Assembly: GCA_002412925.1 (NCBI GenBank)
Contig: DHVZ01000073.1
Coordinates: 154,897 to 218,896 of the forward strand
Reading direction: 5' to 3'
Origin: Anaerolineales bacterium UBA5195
GTDB taxonomy: Bacteria > Chloroflexota > Anaerolineae > Anaerolineales > Villigracilaceae
Length of the DNA: 64,000 nucleotides
Shown: positions 50,870-58,927 of the stretch, in pieces
Position numbering within the stretch: position 1 is the stretch's first letter
Layout of the letters: each line of letters opens with the position of its first letter
Translations under genes and position numbers: made by a program
The notes under the pieces: generated by a model
Told to the model about the DNA's origin: nothing
Seen by the model: the letters and a program-made list of their open reading frames with translations, nothing else
Databases searched by the model: none

Positions 50870-50926
50870 CCAAGCATATCTGATATGATTTGTCCAATTT
50901 AGAAAAATATAATCAGGAGAGTCCTT

Positions 50927-51352
50927 ATGCTGCAAGAAACTGAGCCCCTTACCGGGCACGACATTGAAACTATCACGATGAGTTCTTCGGCGGCTCAAGC
51001 TGTCAGCCGGATTTTCGCCGAACGCAAGCTTGAAGGTTATTCTTTACGGGTCTATGTGGCCAGCGGCGGTTGTTGTGGCGTAAGTTTTGGCATGGCTCTG
51101 GATAACAACATCCGCGCCAATGATGTGGCTTTCCAATCGCAAGGCGTGCAGGTGGTTGTAGATGACCAATCCATCGCTTATCTGCGCGGCGCCAAGATTG
51201 ATTTTGTCAACGACCCTGCAAATGGGCCAGGCTTCACGGTCGACAGCCCGGTGAAGAACAGCTCATCCTGCTCTTGTGGCTCAGACAGCCAGGGCGAATC
51301 CGAATCCGGAACCGCTCACGGCTGTGGCGGTTCTTGCGACTGCAATAACTAA
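50927..51352 (+). CDS. HesB/IscA-like iron-sulfur protein with Cys-rich tail
   Basis: The 141-residue protein has an A-type carrier fold. MSSSAAQAVSRIFAERKLEG begins it, LRVYVASGGCCGVSFGMALD holds the first cysteine site, VVVDDQSIAYLRGAKIDFV follows, and GPGFTVDSP precedes SSCSCGSD, which gives the C-x-C pair expected of IscA/ErpA/HesB. The tail is extended beyond the usual end and adds GCGGSCDC, four more cysteines. A-type proteins deliver iron-sulfur clusters. The iron-sulfur enzymes of the island (AOR, ferredoxin) could be clients, which is only a guess. AGGAG lies eight bases before the ATG. Confidence 0.8.
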   Translation: MLQETEPLTGHDIETITMSSSAAQAVSRIFAERKLEGYSLRVYVASGGCCGVSFGMALDNNIRANDVAFQSQGVQVVVDDQSIAYLRGAKIDFVNDPANGPGFTVDSPVKNSSSCSCGSDSQGESESGTAHGCGGSCDCNN

Positions 51353-51362
51353 CCAAAAAGTG

Positions 51363-51403
51363 AACATAAAAGGGACCGGGCAATGCCCGGTCCCTTTTAT
51401 GTT
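51363..51403. terminator. Bidirectional terminator
   Basis: A perfect 20-bp inverted repeat (51363-51382 with 51384-51403), rich in A on one side and T on the other, lies between the convergent genes at 50927 and 51417. Confidence 0.9.
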
Positions 51404-51416
51404 TATAGAAATAGCC

Positions 51417-52034
51417 TTATCGCCCGCGCAGGAAAGAGATGAGCGCCCCAAAACCACCAATCAGCGCCAGTAAAATAATTGCCAGCCCCAGGGGTACGCC
51501 ACCGGTTCGCATCCTGGCGCTTTCATAAGTAGGGATAACGAGCGGTCCGGGCGGGGTGAATGTCGGCAACCGCGTCGGCGTAAGCTGGGGAAGAAATGCC
51601 GCCGCCAGAGTCGGATCGATTGTGGGCGTGGTGGGAGGCGTGGGCGTGGGAGGCGGTTCAAGGATTTGCAGATTGGCGTTCGGCGAAAGCTTCACCAGCG
51701 GCGCATAGATCCAACCAATATTCCCAGGAACGCCTTCGTAGCGAATCTGGATCCAATCGCCGCCTGGTGAACGTCCCAGCGCAGGGGCAGTCTGCCCGTT
51801 GAAGAGTACGCCAATCGCCGGATATTTAAAAGAACTCGGCCCAGAGCGGACATTAATCTGGGGTTCTGTGTTGGCAACAGTGATAAAAGCGCCAACCGGC
51901 GTTCCCGTAACCGTTGGCACGGAACCGGTGGGTTGTTGAGCTGCAACTTTTTGCGGCTCAGGAACGTTAAAAATAAGGGCGCCAAACGCAACCCCCAAAA
52001 AAACCCAAAGAATCGATTTCAAAAAAGACTGCAT
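51417..52034 (-). CDS. Secreted or membrane-anchored SH3-domain protein
   Basis: The ATG at 52034 with GGTGGAG upstream starts a signal or anchor helix (FLKSILWVFLGVAFGALIF). The 205-residue product then has a bacterial SH3-like domain (ITVANTEPQINVRSGPSSFKYPAIGVLF, GDWIQIRYEGVPGNIGWIYAPLVKL). A Pro/Thr-rich linker and a second helix at the C-terminus (VPLGLAIILLALIGGFGALISFL) follow with a basic end. Both ends lie in or near the membrane, with SH3 and linker outside. Such domains bind cell-wall peptides. It is divergent from the zinc-ribbon gene at 52087. Confidence 0.7.
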   Translation of the reverse strand: MQSFLKSILWVFLGVAFGALIFNVPEPQKVAAQQPTGSVPTVTGTPVGAFITVANTEPQINVRSGPSSFKYPAIGVLFNGQTAPALGRSPGGDWIQIRYEGVPGNIGWIYAPLVKLSPNANLQILEPPPTPTPPTTPTIDPTLAAAFLPQLTPTRLPTFTPPGPLVIPTYESARMRTGGVPLGLAIILLALIGGFGALISFLRGR

Positions 52035-52050
52035 CGCGCTCCACCTATAT

Positions 52051-52079
52051 CTGTCAAATTTAGCAAAGGTGATTATAAT
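52051..52079 (+). promoter_or_regulatory. Promoter giving a leaderless transcript for the zinc-ribbon gene
   Basis: CTGTCA (52051-52056), 17 bases and TATAAT (52074-52079) end only seven bases before the ATG at 52087, so transcription should start at or one base from the A of the ATG. No Shine-Dalgarno sequence fits. ATTATAAT reads as a -10 on both strands and may also serve the divergent gene at 51417. Confidence 0.5.
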
Positions 52080-52086
52080 CGAAACC

Positions 52087-52674
52087 ATGGAACAGCGAAT
52101 CTTTCACGGCAACCTGACCCCCACGGACATAGCAGAAGCCCTGCTTTCATATTTCAATCGCGGCAACTTGCGAACTCAAACCGTTGGCAACAGCGATTCG
52201 ATGAAGGTGCAAATTGCCACTCGCCCGGGGGCTGCCAGCGGCGGAGAAACCGCCCTGACGGTCCAAGTCAAAAAAATTGAGGATGGGGTGATGGTTTCTG
52301 TCAGCGAACAAGCCTGGCTGGGCGTAGCCGCCAGCATGGGACAGTCGGTCATCTCTGCGCTGATCAATCCATGGAACTTGCTTGGAAGGCTGGACGATAT
52401 TGCCCAGGATGTCGAGAATCTCCAGATTACCGAAAAAGTCTGGCAAGTTGTAAATTCTGTAGCCCGGACACACAAAGCCAGCACGCAGATTTCGGAACGC
52501 TTACAGCGGCTGGAATGCCAATACTGTGGCACAGCCAACCCGGTTGGCGAGGCGCACTGCGTTGGCTGCGGCGCACCATTGGGAAACATCCAACCCAGAA
52601 CCTGTCCAGCCTGCGGATTTGTGATCCTGAAGGGTGAATTTAATTGCCCAAGCTGCGGCAAACTGATCCAATAA
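52087..52674 (+). CDS. Protein with C-terminal double zinc ribbon
   Basis: The ATG at 52087 follows a TATAAT box by seven bases, so the mRNA is probably leaderless. The 195-residue protein has an alpha/beta N-terminal part with no recognised family (residues about 1-130), with a hydrophobic stretch WLGVAASMGQSVISALI. Two zinc ribbons end it, CQYCGTANPVGEAHCVGCGAPLG and CPACGFVILKGEFNCPSCG, each with four cysteines. The role is unknown; double zinc ribbons bind nucleic acid or protein partners. The terminator hairpin at 52705-52734 follows. Confidence 0.7.
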   Translation: MEQRIFHGNLTPTDIAEALLSYFNRGNLRTQTVGNSDSMKVQIATRPGAASGGETALTVQVKKIEDGVMVSVSEQAWLGVAASMGQSVISALINPWNLLGRLDDIAQDVENLQITEKVWQVVNSVARTHKASTQISERLQRLECQYCGTANPVGEAHCVGCGAPLGNIQPRTCPACGFVILKGEFNCPSCGKLIQ

Positions 52675-52704
52675 ACACCCGGCTTCAGACATCTACACAA
52701 GATT

Positions 52705-52734
52705 GAAACTCCCGAAGGATGATTCGGGAGTTTC
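52705..52734 (+). terminator. Terminator of the zinc-ribbon gene
   Basis: GAAACTCCCGAA (52705-52716) pairs with TTCGGGAGTTTC (52723-52734), 31 bases after the stop. The U-tract is short (TTTCTCT). Confidence 0.7.
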
Positions 52735-52875
52735 TCTAGCTGAAGCTATTTTCAAAGACTTGGGAGCCCAGCCGCCTTAATTATCGCGTTAAGCGTTGGT
52801 TGGAAAGCAGATTATTGCCAAATGGGTTGGCACAAAACCGATTTTCGTTGTAATATGAAGGAAATAAATACATCA

Positions 52876-52904
52876 TTGCTATTTTTTGCGCAAAACCCTA
52901 TAAT
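52876..52904 (+). promoter_or_regulatory. Promoter of the FHA/SEDS operon
   Basis: TTGCTA (52876-52881) and a perfect TATAAT (52899-52904) are 17 bases apart. Transcription would begin near 52911, giving a leader of about 160 bases before the ATG at 53072. Confidence 0.6.
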
Positions 52905-52936
52905 ATGGCTCTTCGGGAATCCGCGCGGAAAAACCT

Positions 52937-52986
52937 CGCATTTTGGGGTGTGAACGCGCGTACGTGCGTTCACACCCCAAAATGCG
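52937..52986 (+). promoter_or_regulatory. 21-bp perfect hairpin in the operon leader
   Basis: Bases 52937-52957 pair perfectly with 52966-52986 around GCGTACGT, which can extend the helix. No T-run follows, so it is not a standard terminator. A second weak hairpin (CCCCG...CGGGG) follows near 53000. The location, about 25 bases after the predicted transcription start, suggests a role in mRNA stability or translation control, or a protein-binding palindrome. Confidence 0.5.
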
Positions 52987-53071
52987 ACACTATTCACCCC
53001 GTAAGCCCAATCGGGGTAGGCGGAAAAATCCTAGAGATCCTTAATTTTTTGGTCTCCTCTTGGAAAGATCT

Positions 53072-53890
53072 ATGAGCATCCAGATTAACGAAATCGAAAA
53101 ACGTTTACAAAGCCTGATCGAAGTCCACCTAGTGAAGTATCTGCCAGGCCCCTCCTATCAGGATCGAATCGCCCAACACATGGCAGAAGCCTTGCGCGCA
53201 AATTTCTCTACCCAAAATCTTCAAGACCCGGGCAATGCCACCGCTCAGCAATTCCTCCTGGTTGTCCACCCATCCACCATGGCACAGTGGCAAAAGGACC
53301 AGCGACTCATGGAAGGCCTCAACAAGATCTTTCGCCTGGTCGCCAGCGAAATGGGTGTAAGCCTGGATAAATCGTTTTCCATAACCCTGGCCGCCGATCC
53401 ACTGATCGCAATCGACAACCTGGATGTGCGCATTAATAAATTGGAAGCCGTTGCTGAAACCCAAAACATGCTTGAAAACCTGGAGGAGGCCCCGGCGCGG
53501 GCGGCTTTCTTGATCGTCGGCGGGACAAAGGTCTTTACCCTGGATCACGCCGTAACCAATATCGGACGCCGTCTCGACAATCACCTGGTTGTCGATGATC
53601 CGCGAGTTTCGCGCTATCACGCCCAGATCAGGTACGTTCGGGGACGTTACATTATTTTTGACCTGAACTCAACTGGCGGGACATTTGTCAATGGACAGCG
53701 GACAACCCAAAGCGCCTTATATCCCGGCGATGTCATTTCTCTGGCAGGCTTGCCTGTCATATTTGGACAGGATAACCCGCCCCCATCCACGCTCCCAAAT
53801 GAAACAGCGCCTATTTCGCACAGCGCCAACAGTGACCGAAATACCGCGGCTTTGAGCAATACCACACCCAAAAACGATAACGACTCATGA
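53072..53890 (+). CDS. FhaA-like protein: DUF3662 N-terminal domain plus FHA domain
   Basis: The ATG at 53072 follows GGAAAG. The 272-residue protein has a DUF3662-type N-terminal domain (EKRLQSLIEVHLVKYLPG, YQDRIAQHMAEALRAN, NQFLLVVHPST-like strand; residues about 1-120). A C-terminal FHA domain follows (NIGRRLDNHLVVDDPRVSRYHAQIRYVRG and DLNSTGGTFVNG), which binds phosphothreonine. In actinobacteria FhaA sits with RodA/PbpA and serine/threonine kinases and controls cell-wall synthesis. Here it starts an operon with another FHA gene and a SEDS/PBP gene; no kinase is visible in the window. The Ser/Thr/Asn-rich end is probably disordered. Confidence 0.8.
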   Translation: MSIQINEIEKRLQSLIEVHLVKYLPGPSYQDRIAQHMAEALRANFSTQNLQDPGNATAQQFLLVVHPSTMAQWQKDQRLMEGLNKIFRLVASEMGVSLDKSFSITLAADPLIAIDNLDVRINKLEAVAETQNMLENLEEAPARAAFLIVGGTKVFTLDHAVTNIGRRLDNHLVVDDPRVSRYHAQIRYVRGRYIIFDLNSTGGTFVNGQRTTQSALYPGDVISLAGLPVIFGQDNPPPSTLPNETAPISHSANSDRNTAALSNTTPKNDNDS

Positions 53891-54339
53891 GTGGACTCAT
53901 CCTGCTTGGCTTGCGCATCCTGGCAGCCATAGCGCTTTATGCTTTCATAGGGTGGGCGCTTTTCTTATTATGGCAATCCCTGCGGCGGGACGCCCAGGAG
54001 ATCACATCCCGCCAGGTGAAGCTGCTCGACCTACTTGTTGACGCGCCTGAAGAAAAAAGCGCCTTACTACATTTCACAAGCGGCGATATTTTAATAGGCC
54101 GGGACGCTGACTGCGAATGCAAATTGACGCATGGGACAGTCTCCGCCAGGCATGCGCGGCTTACCTTTCATCATAATCAATGGTGGGTGGATGATCTACA
54201 ATCCACCAATGGAACAAAACTAAACGACGAATCTCTACAAACCTCCACTGTCGTTGTAAATGGGGATGCAATCAAGTGTGGTGAAATCACACTGACAGTG
54301 ATCATAAAATCAGATGTACAGGTCAACCCAGGAGAATAA
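53887..54339 (+). CDS. FhaB-like membrane-anchored FHA protein
   Basis: The start overlaps the previous gene as ATGA. The 150-residue protein has an N-terminal helix (ILLGLRILAAIALYAFIGWALFLLW), a linker and one FHA domain: ILIGRDADCECKLTHGTVSARHARLTF and WWVDDLQSTNGTKLNDE contain the Gly-Arg, Ser-x-x-His and Asn-Gly residues that bind a phosphothreonine. Length and plan match actinobacterial FhaB (FipA). It would hold a phosphorylated partner at the membrane near the SEDS polymerase encoded two genes downstream. Confidence 0.85.
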   Translation: MSGLILLGLRILAAIALYAFIGWALFLLWQSLRRDAQEITSRQVKLLDLLVDAPEEKSALLHFTSGDILIGRDADCECKLTHGTVSARHARLTFHHNQWWVDDLQSTNGTKLNDESLQTSTVVVNGDAIKCGEITLTVIIKSDVQVNPGE

Positions 54340-54341
54340 TC

Positions 54342-55208
54342 ATGGCTGAAAAGCTCAGTCTGGCAGTCATTGGCGGATCGGGCCTTTATTCAATGAAAGG
54401 CCTGGCCGAAACCACAGAACATGTCATCGAGACCCCTTTCGGAAAGCCCAGTTCCCCGATCATTATCGGAACCCTGGAGGGGCAGCGTGTTGCCTTCCTG
54501 TCCCGGCATGGCATAGGTCACTTCATTACCCCCACAGAAGTCAACTATCGCGCCAATATTTGCGCCTTAAAAATGCTTGGCGCAGAACGAATCGTCAGCA
54601 TCAGCGCCTGCGGCTCCTTGCGGGAAGATTACGCTCCCGGCGAGATCGTCATCCCGGATCAAATTTTTGACCACACCAAAAACCGGGCGCGCACTTTTTT
54701 CGGCGAAGGCATGGTTGCCCATATCAGCGTGGCAGACCCGGTTTGCGCAGATTTAAGCGAGAGAGTACTCCAGGCTGTCAGTAGCGCCGGAGTCAAGCCC
54801 CACAAAGGCGGTGTACTGATCACAATAGAAGGCCCGCGCTTTTCGACAAAGGCCGAATCAAATGTGTTCCGCGCCTGGGGCATGTCCATCATTGGAATGA
54901 CAGCTTCACCGGAGGCTTTCCTGGCCCGCGAAGCCGAGATGTGTTATGCCATCATGGCGCATGTCACCGATTATGACGTCTGGCATGTTTCCGAGGAACC
55001 TGTCACAGTGGAAATGGTCATCAAGACGCTCAACAAGAATACCGAAACGGCACAAGAATCGCTGCGGTTGCTGGTGAAAAACCTGGACACTGCTCCAACT
55101 TGCCCCTGCCAAAATTCGCTGGCCGATGCGCTGGTCACCAACCCGGCAGCGATCCCGGCAAACACCCGTAAAAAACTCGCTTTCATCGTTGGAAAATACC
55201 TGAAGTAA
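54342..55208 (+). CDS. mtnP: S-methyl-5'-thioadenosine phosphorylase
   Basis: The 288-residue enzyme begins LSLAVIGGSGLYSMKGL and shows FLSRHGIGHFITPTEVNYRANI, VSISACGSLREDYAPGEIVIPDQIFDHTK, ITIEGPRFSTKAESNVFRAWG and IGMTASPEAFLAREAEMCYA, all standard MTAP/PNP motifs. It splits methylthioadenosine, a by-product of polyamine synthesis, with phosphate to adenine and methylthioribose 1-phosphate. The gene starts two bases after fhaB, so it is co-transcribed with wall genes; the reason is not obvious. A polyamine link to the catabolic island at 34812-49847 is an inference. Confidence 0.92.
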   Translation: MAEKLSLAVIGGSGLYSMKGLAETTEHVIETPFGKPSSPIIIGTLEGQRVAFLSRHGIGHFITPTEVNYRANICALKMLGAERIVSISACGSLREDYAPGEIVIPDQIFDHTKNRARTFFGEGMVAHISVADPVCADLSERVLQAVSSAGVKPHKGGVLITIEGPRFSTKAESNVFRAWGMSIIGMTASPEAFLAREAEMCYAIMAHVTDYDVWHVSEEPVTVEMVIKTLNKNTETAQESLRLLVKNLDTAPTCPCQNSLADALVTNPAAIPANTRKKLAFIVGKYLK

Positions 55209-55215
55209 CCTCCTA

Positions 55216-57702
55216 TTGCGCCTCGCGTGTGCAGGCGTATTACACCGCCAAAGTCTCCGCCACTTGTTCTCAAATTATCTCCCTCCCGTTAAAATCCAGA
55301 GCCGCCTCCTTAAGCTGGCGGCACTATTTTTGTCCATCTATGCGCTGGCATTGACCCTCGCCCCGGCTGTCAGAACGCGCTCTTGGGATGTGGATCTGCG
55401 TTGGTCGCACTGGATTGGCTTGAGCATTTGGATACTTACGGTTTTCCTGACCCACAACCGGATGGCGCGGCACGCCCCAGATGCCGATCCTTACCTGTTC
55501 CCGGCTACTGCTTTATTGACTGGCTGGGGAATCTTGTCGATCTGGCGACTCGATGCAAATTTCGGACTGCGACAGTCCATCTGGCTGGCCTTTTGCACCG
55601 GCATTTTCTGGATAGGAGTGAAGTTACCGCACAACCTGGATATCCTGCGCCGTTACAAATATATTTTCCTCTTCAGTGGGTTGTTATTGACAGCACTCAC
55701 GCTGCTCCTTGGCACCAACCCTGGCGGCCTCGGACCACGCCTGTGGTTGGGATGCTGCGGTATTTACCTGCAACCGTCAGAACCACTCAAGCTGTTGCTG
55801 ATCGTCTACCTGGCGGCCTACTTTGCCGACCGGCTACCCATCCGCACACACCTGCTTCCGCTGTTATTTCCAACCCTGTTCCTGACGGGACTGGCCCTAG
55901 CAATCATATTAATTCAACGTGATCTGGGTACAGCCAGCATCTTCATTTTCCTCTACGCATCTCTGGTCTACATGGCCAGCGGAAAACGCCGACTTTTGCT
56001 GGGTTCATTGGGATTGCTGATCCTGGCCGGACTGGTCGGCTATTTTTTTGTAGACATCATCCGTTATCGGCTGGTTGCCTGGATGGACCCCTGGGCAGAT
56101 CCATCCGGGCGCTCGTACCAGGTGATCCAATCGCTGCTGGCAGTGGCAAATGGTGGTTTATTTGGACGCGGCCCCGGCCTGGGCGCGCCAAGCCTGGTCC
56201 CCGTGGCGCATTCGGACTTTATTTTTACCAGCATCGCTGAAGAGACCGGATTGCTAGGCAGCCTGGGCTTACTAACCATCCTGGCACTCATCGCCACGCG
56301 CGGTTTCCTGGTCGCCATTCGCGCCGCAAGCAACTTCCGCCGCCTGTTGGCGGCGGGAATCGCGGCCTATTTTGGCGCACAAAGCATCCTGATCATCGGC
56401 GGAAACTTGCGCCTGCTTCCGCTGACCGGGGTGACATTGCCTTTCGTCTCCTACGGAGGCTCATCCCTGCTGACCTGTTTTTTGGGATTGCTGATCCTGA
56501 TCCAAATCAGCAATGAGGTGGACGAAGAGCCGGCAAGCTTACCGACAGCAAGACCCTTTTTGACAACCGCCGGGCTGGTTTGGCTGGGTTTGCTGGCGTG
56601 CGCCCTGGCAAATGGCTGGTGGGCCACCGTGCGCTCCGATGACTTGCTCATCCGCACAGATAACCCTCGCCGCGCAATTGCTGACCGCTACGTGCCACGC
56701 GGCGCACTGCTGGATCACCAAAACCGCGCCATCACGATCACAAACGGCGACCCAGGCGCGTACTTCCGGACCTACCTTGTTCCCTCGCTTTCCCCCATAA
56801 TCGGATATACGCATCCTGTGTATGGACAGGCTGGCTTGGAAGCCTCCCTGGATCCTTACCTGCGGGGGCTGCGAGGCAACCCGAACTTGCTGATCTGGTG
56901 GAACCACCTGATTTATGGTCAGCCCCCGCACGGGTTGAATGTGCGCTTGAGTATCAACCTCGACATTCAGAAACGCGCCGATGAGCTTCTGGGCAGGCAC
57001 ACTGGCGCGGTGGTGCTGCTCAACGCCCAAACAGGAGAAATCCTGACAATGGCCTCCCACCCCACTTTTGACGCCAACCAGCTGGACACGCTTGGTCAAA
57101 CCTTACCTGATGCTCCAAACGCCCCGCTGTTAAACCGCGCCACCCAGGGACTCTACCCCCTCAGCTCCGCTGCCAGACCCCTGCTGGATGCCGCCTACGG
57201 ACCATTCACGCCCTCTGACAAAGAGTTGTCCCGATTCTATGAAGTGCTGGGGTTTTACACCACACCAGAATTACGCCTGCCTGCCGCCGCAGCCGCCCCC
57301 AAAGGAACGCTGCTCGATTTGCGAGTCAGCCCGATTCAGATGGCAATAGCCGCCGCCGCTCTGAGCAAAGACGGAGTCTGCCCAGGCGCACAGATTGCCA
57401 GCGCAGTGGAAACCCCCGCTGAAGGTTGGGTGGTGCTGGCAGGAAGTGGAATACCCACCCAATGCCTGCCAGCCGACGGCGTAAAAAGGGTGACGGCAGC
57501 GCTTCAAGGCGAGAATATCCTGTTTTGGGAATATAAAAGCGAGGGCTCCGAAAAAATCCAACCGGTTACTTGGTATCTGGCCGGAACTCTCTCAAACTGG
57601 TCGGGCACGCCGCTGGCTGTCGTCGTCGTTTTGGAAGAAAACGCCCCCACCCTTGCAGCAACCATCGGCCAGGGCGTATTGAAAAAAACCATAGCACCTT
57701 AA
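55216..57702 (+). CDS. SEDS (FtsW/RodA) glycosyltransferase fused to a degenerate class B PBP domain
   Basis: The 828-residue frame starts at a TTG with no clear alternative. Residues about 30-435 carry 10-12 membrane helices with QPSEPLKLLLIVYLA, QRDLGTASI, AHSDFIFTSIAEETG (Asp334, the catalytic SEDS aspartate) and LPFVSYGGSSL. A further helix at about 452-470 leads to a PBP2/PbpA-like part: RYVPRGALLDHQNRAI, IGYTHPVYGQAGLEASLDPYL and AVVLLNAQTGEILTMASHPTFD. The S-x-x-K segment, normally YPPGSTFK, reads YPLSSAAR (Ser651, Arg654), and no KTG motif is clear. So the peptidoglycan polymerase looks intact but the transpeptidase looks dead. It follows the FHA genes, as in rodA-pbpA clusters. Confidence 0.85.
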   Translation: MRLACAGVLHRQSLRHLFSNYLPPVKIQSRLLKLAALFLSIYALALTLAPAVRTRSWDVDLRWSHWIGLSIWILTVFLTHNRMARHAPDADPYLFPATALLTGWGILSIWRLDANFGLRQSIWLAFCTGIFWIGVKLPHNLDILRRYKYIFLFSGLLLTALTLLLGTNPGGLGPRLWLGCCGIYLQPSEPLKLLLIVYLAAYFADRLPIRTHLLPLLFPTLFLTGLALAIILIQRDLGTASIFIFLYASLVYMASGKRRLLLGSLGLLILAGLVGYFFVDIIRYRLVAWMDPWADPSGRSYQVIQSLLAVANGGLFGRGPGLGAPSLVPVAHSDFIFTSIAEETGLLGSLGLLTILALIATRGFLVAIRAASNFRRLLAAGIAAYFGAQSILIIGGNLRLLPLTGVTLPFVSYGGSSLLTCFLGLLILIQISNEVDEEPASLPTARPFLTTAGLVWLGLLACALANGWWATVRSDDLLIRTDNPRRAIADRYVPRGALLDHQNRAITITNGDPGAYFRTYLVPSLSPIIGYTHPVYGQAGLEASLDPYLRGLRGNPNLLIWWNHLIYGQPPHGLNVRLSINLDIQKRADELLGRHTGAVVLLNAQTGEILTMASHPTFDANQLDTLGQTLPDAPNAPLLNRATQGLYPLSSAARPLLDAAYGPFTPSDKELSRFYEVLGFYTTPELRLPAAAAAPKGTLLDLRVSPIQMAIAAAALSKDGVCPGAQIASAVETPAEGWVVLAGSGIPTQCLPADGVKRVTAALQGENILFWEYKSEGSEKIQPVTWYLAGTLSNWSGTPLAVVVVLEENAPTLAATIGQGVLKKTIAP

Positions 57703-57706
57703 ATCA

Positions 57707-57731
57707 AAAAGCCAGGCAAAACCTGGCTTTT
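57707..57731. terminator. Terminator between SEDS/PBP and ferredoxin genes
   Basis: AAAAGCCAGG (57707-57716) pairs with CCTGGCTTTT (57722-57731), followed by TTCTTCC. It serves the plus-strand operon and probably the convergent ferredoxin gene. Confidence 0.8.
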
Positions 57732-57745
57732 TCTTCCCCAAAATT

Positions 57746-58141
57746 TCACTTAGCCGAATACCCTGGGCCCTTTGTATAGTAATCGGTGTTCGCCTGGATA
57801 TCGGTCGTAAGATCAACCACCTCACCCTGGGTCAACACCCGAACCGTTTCAAGCACAACCGGGTCTCCGTGATGATCAGTTCCCTCATAATGACCGTCCT
57901 GGCCAACGCGGTTGAGAAACTCTCCACCCCGGGCAGCGTAAGCGGCAGGCACTTCATCTTCAGGGAAGATGGCTGCATAAGGACATTCGGGAACGCAAGC
58001 ACCGCAATCGATACAGGTATCGGGATCGATGTAGAACATCGGCCACTGTTCCTGGGGTTTGCCAGGGGTGATACACTCGACCGGGCAAACTTCCACGCAC
58101 CCGCTATCGCGCAAACACAGGCTGGTAATAATATGCGTCAT
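57746..58141 (-). CDS. Ferredoxin with two iron-sulfur motifs (FdxA-like)
   Basis: The ATG at 58141 has AAGGAGG upstream; the frame to 58225 lacks a site and is rejected. The 131-residue protein has HIITSLCLRDSGCVEVCPVECI and YIDPDTCIDCGACVPECPYAAIF, which is the FdxA/7Fe-type ferredoxin pattern with one complete CxxCxxC-x3-CP motif and one altered motif. The tail after residue 70 carries a segment rich in Asp, His and Gly. It is a small electron carrier; AOR in this window needs ferredoxin as acceptor, though a direct link is not shown. Confidence 0.85.
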   Translation of the reverse strand: MTHIITSLCLRDSGCVEVCPVECITPGKPQEQWPMFYIDPDTCIDCGACVPECPYAAIFPEDEVPAAYAARGGEFLNRVGQDGHYEGTDHHGDPVVLETVRVLTQGEVVDLTTDIQANTDYYTKGPGYSAK

Positions 58142-58217
58142 ATAACTTCCTCCTTGTGAACTGGGGACGGTAAATTCATTATAGCGATATTTCCAAGCTG
58201 GCGCAATTTTTAATGGG

Positions 58218-58248
58218 TGTGCCACGCGCCCTTATGGCGCGTGGCACA
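58218..58248 (-). terminator. Hairpin after the superoxide dismutase gene
   Basis: TGTGCCACGCGCC (58218-58230) pairs perfectly with GGCGCGTGGCACA (58236-58248). It follows the stop of the gene at 58267 by about 20 bases. The minus-strand tail CCCATTAAAAAT is a weak U-tract. Confidence 0.55.
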
Positions 58249-58266
58249 AACTGCTACCAATAAAGA

Positions 58267-58869
58267 CTATTTTCCGTAGCGCTGGGCGATCACTTCCCAG
58301 TTGACTACATTCCACCATGCGGCGGCGTAATCAGCGCGGCGGTTCTGGTATTTCAGGTAGTAAGCGTGTTCCCAAACATCGATCCCGGCCAGCGGCTTGA
58401 AACCGTCAGTCAACGGATTATCCTGATTGGCAGTGGAGACCACAGCCAGCTGATTACCCTTCTCAACGAGCCAGGCCCAGCCGGAACCAAAACGGCCCAT
58501 GGCAGCCTTCTCGAATTCGACTTTGAAGTTGGCAAAAGAACCAAAATCGGCATCAATGGATTTGGCCAGCGCACCTTTCGGCTCGCCGCCGGCACTGGGA
58601 GCCATAATCTGCCAGAACATGGCATGATTGTAATGTCCGCCGCCATGATTGCGGACTGCGGTGCGGACATCTTCGGGCACATCATTCAACCTCGAGACCA
58701 GCTCATCCAGTGACCAATTGCCCAGTTCCGGGCGCTTTTCGAGGGCCGCGTTCAAGTTGGTCACATAAGCGGCATGATGCTTGCCGTGATGGATGGTCAT
58801 CGTCTGCGCATCAATAAATGGTTCGAGCGCGTCATAGGCATACGGAAGGGGTGCGAGTTCAAAAGCCAT
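58267..58869 (-). CDS. sodA: Iron/manganese superoxide dismutase
   Basis: The 200-residue protein has the canonical motifs: YDALEPFIDAQTMTIHHGKHHAAYV (first metal histidine), HNGGGHYNHAMFW (second), GRFGSGWAWLV and GIDVWEHAYYLKYQNRRADY with DVWEH giving the aspartate and histidine ligands. It converts superoxide to oxygen and hydrogen peroxide in the cytosol. Length is normal. The metal cannot be told from sequence alone with confidence. It has its own near-consensus promoter and an AAAGGAG site. Its presence shows the organism meets oxygen at least at times. Confidence 0.95.
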   Translation of the reverse strand: MAFELAPLPYAYDALEPFIDAQTMTIHHGKHHAAYVTNLNAALEKRPELGNWSLDELVSRLNDVPEDVRTAVRNHGGGHYNHAMFWQIMAPSAGGEPKGALAKSIDADFGSFANFKVEFEKAAMGRFGSGWAWLVEKGNQLAVVSTANQDNPLTDGFKPLAGIDVWEHAYYLKYQNRRADYAAAWWNVVNWEVIAQRYGK

Positions 58870-58927
58870 AAGTGTCTCCTTTGAGATACGGGTTGACGGA
58901 AAATGTTGAGTACCTTACTATAGCAAT

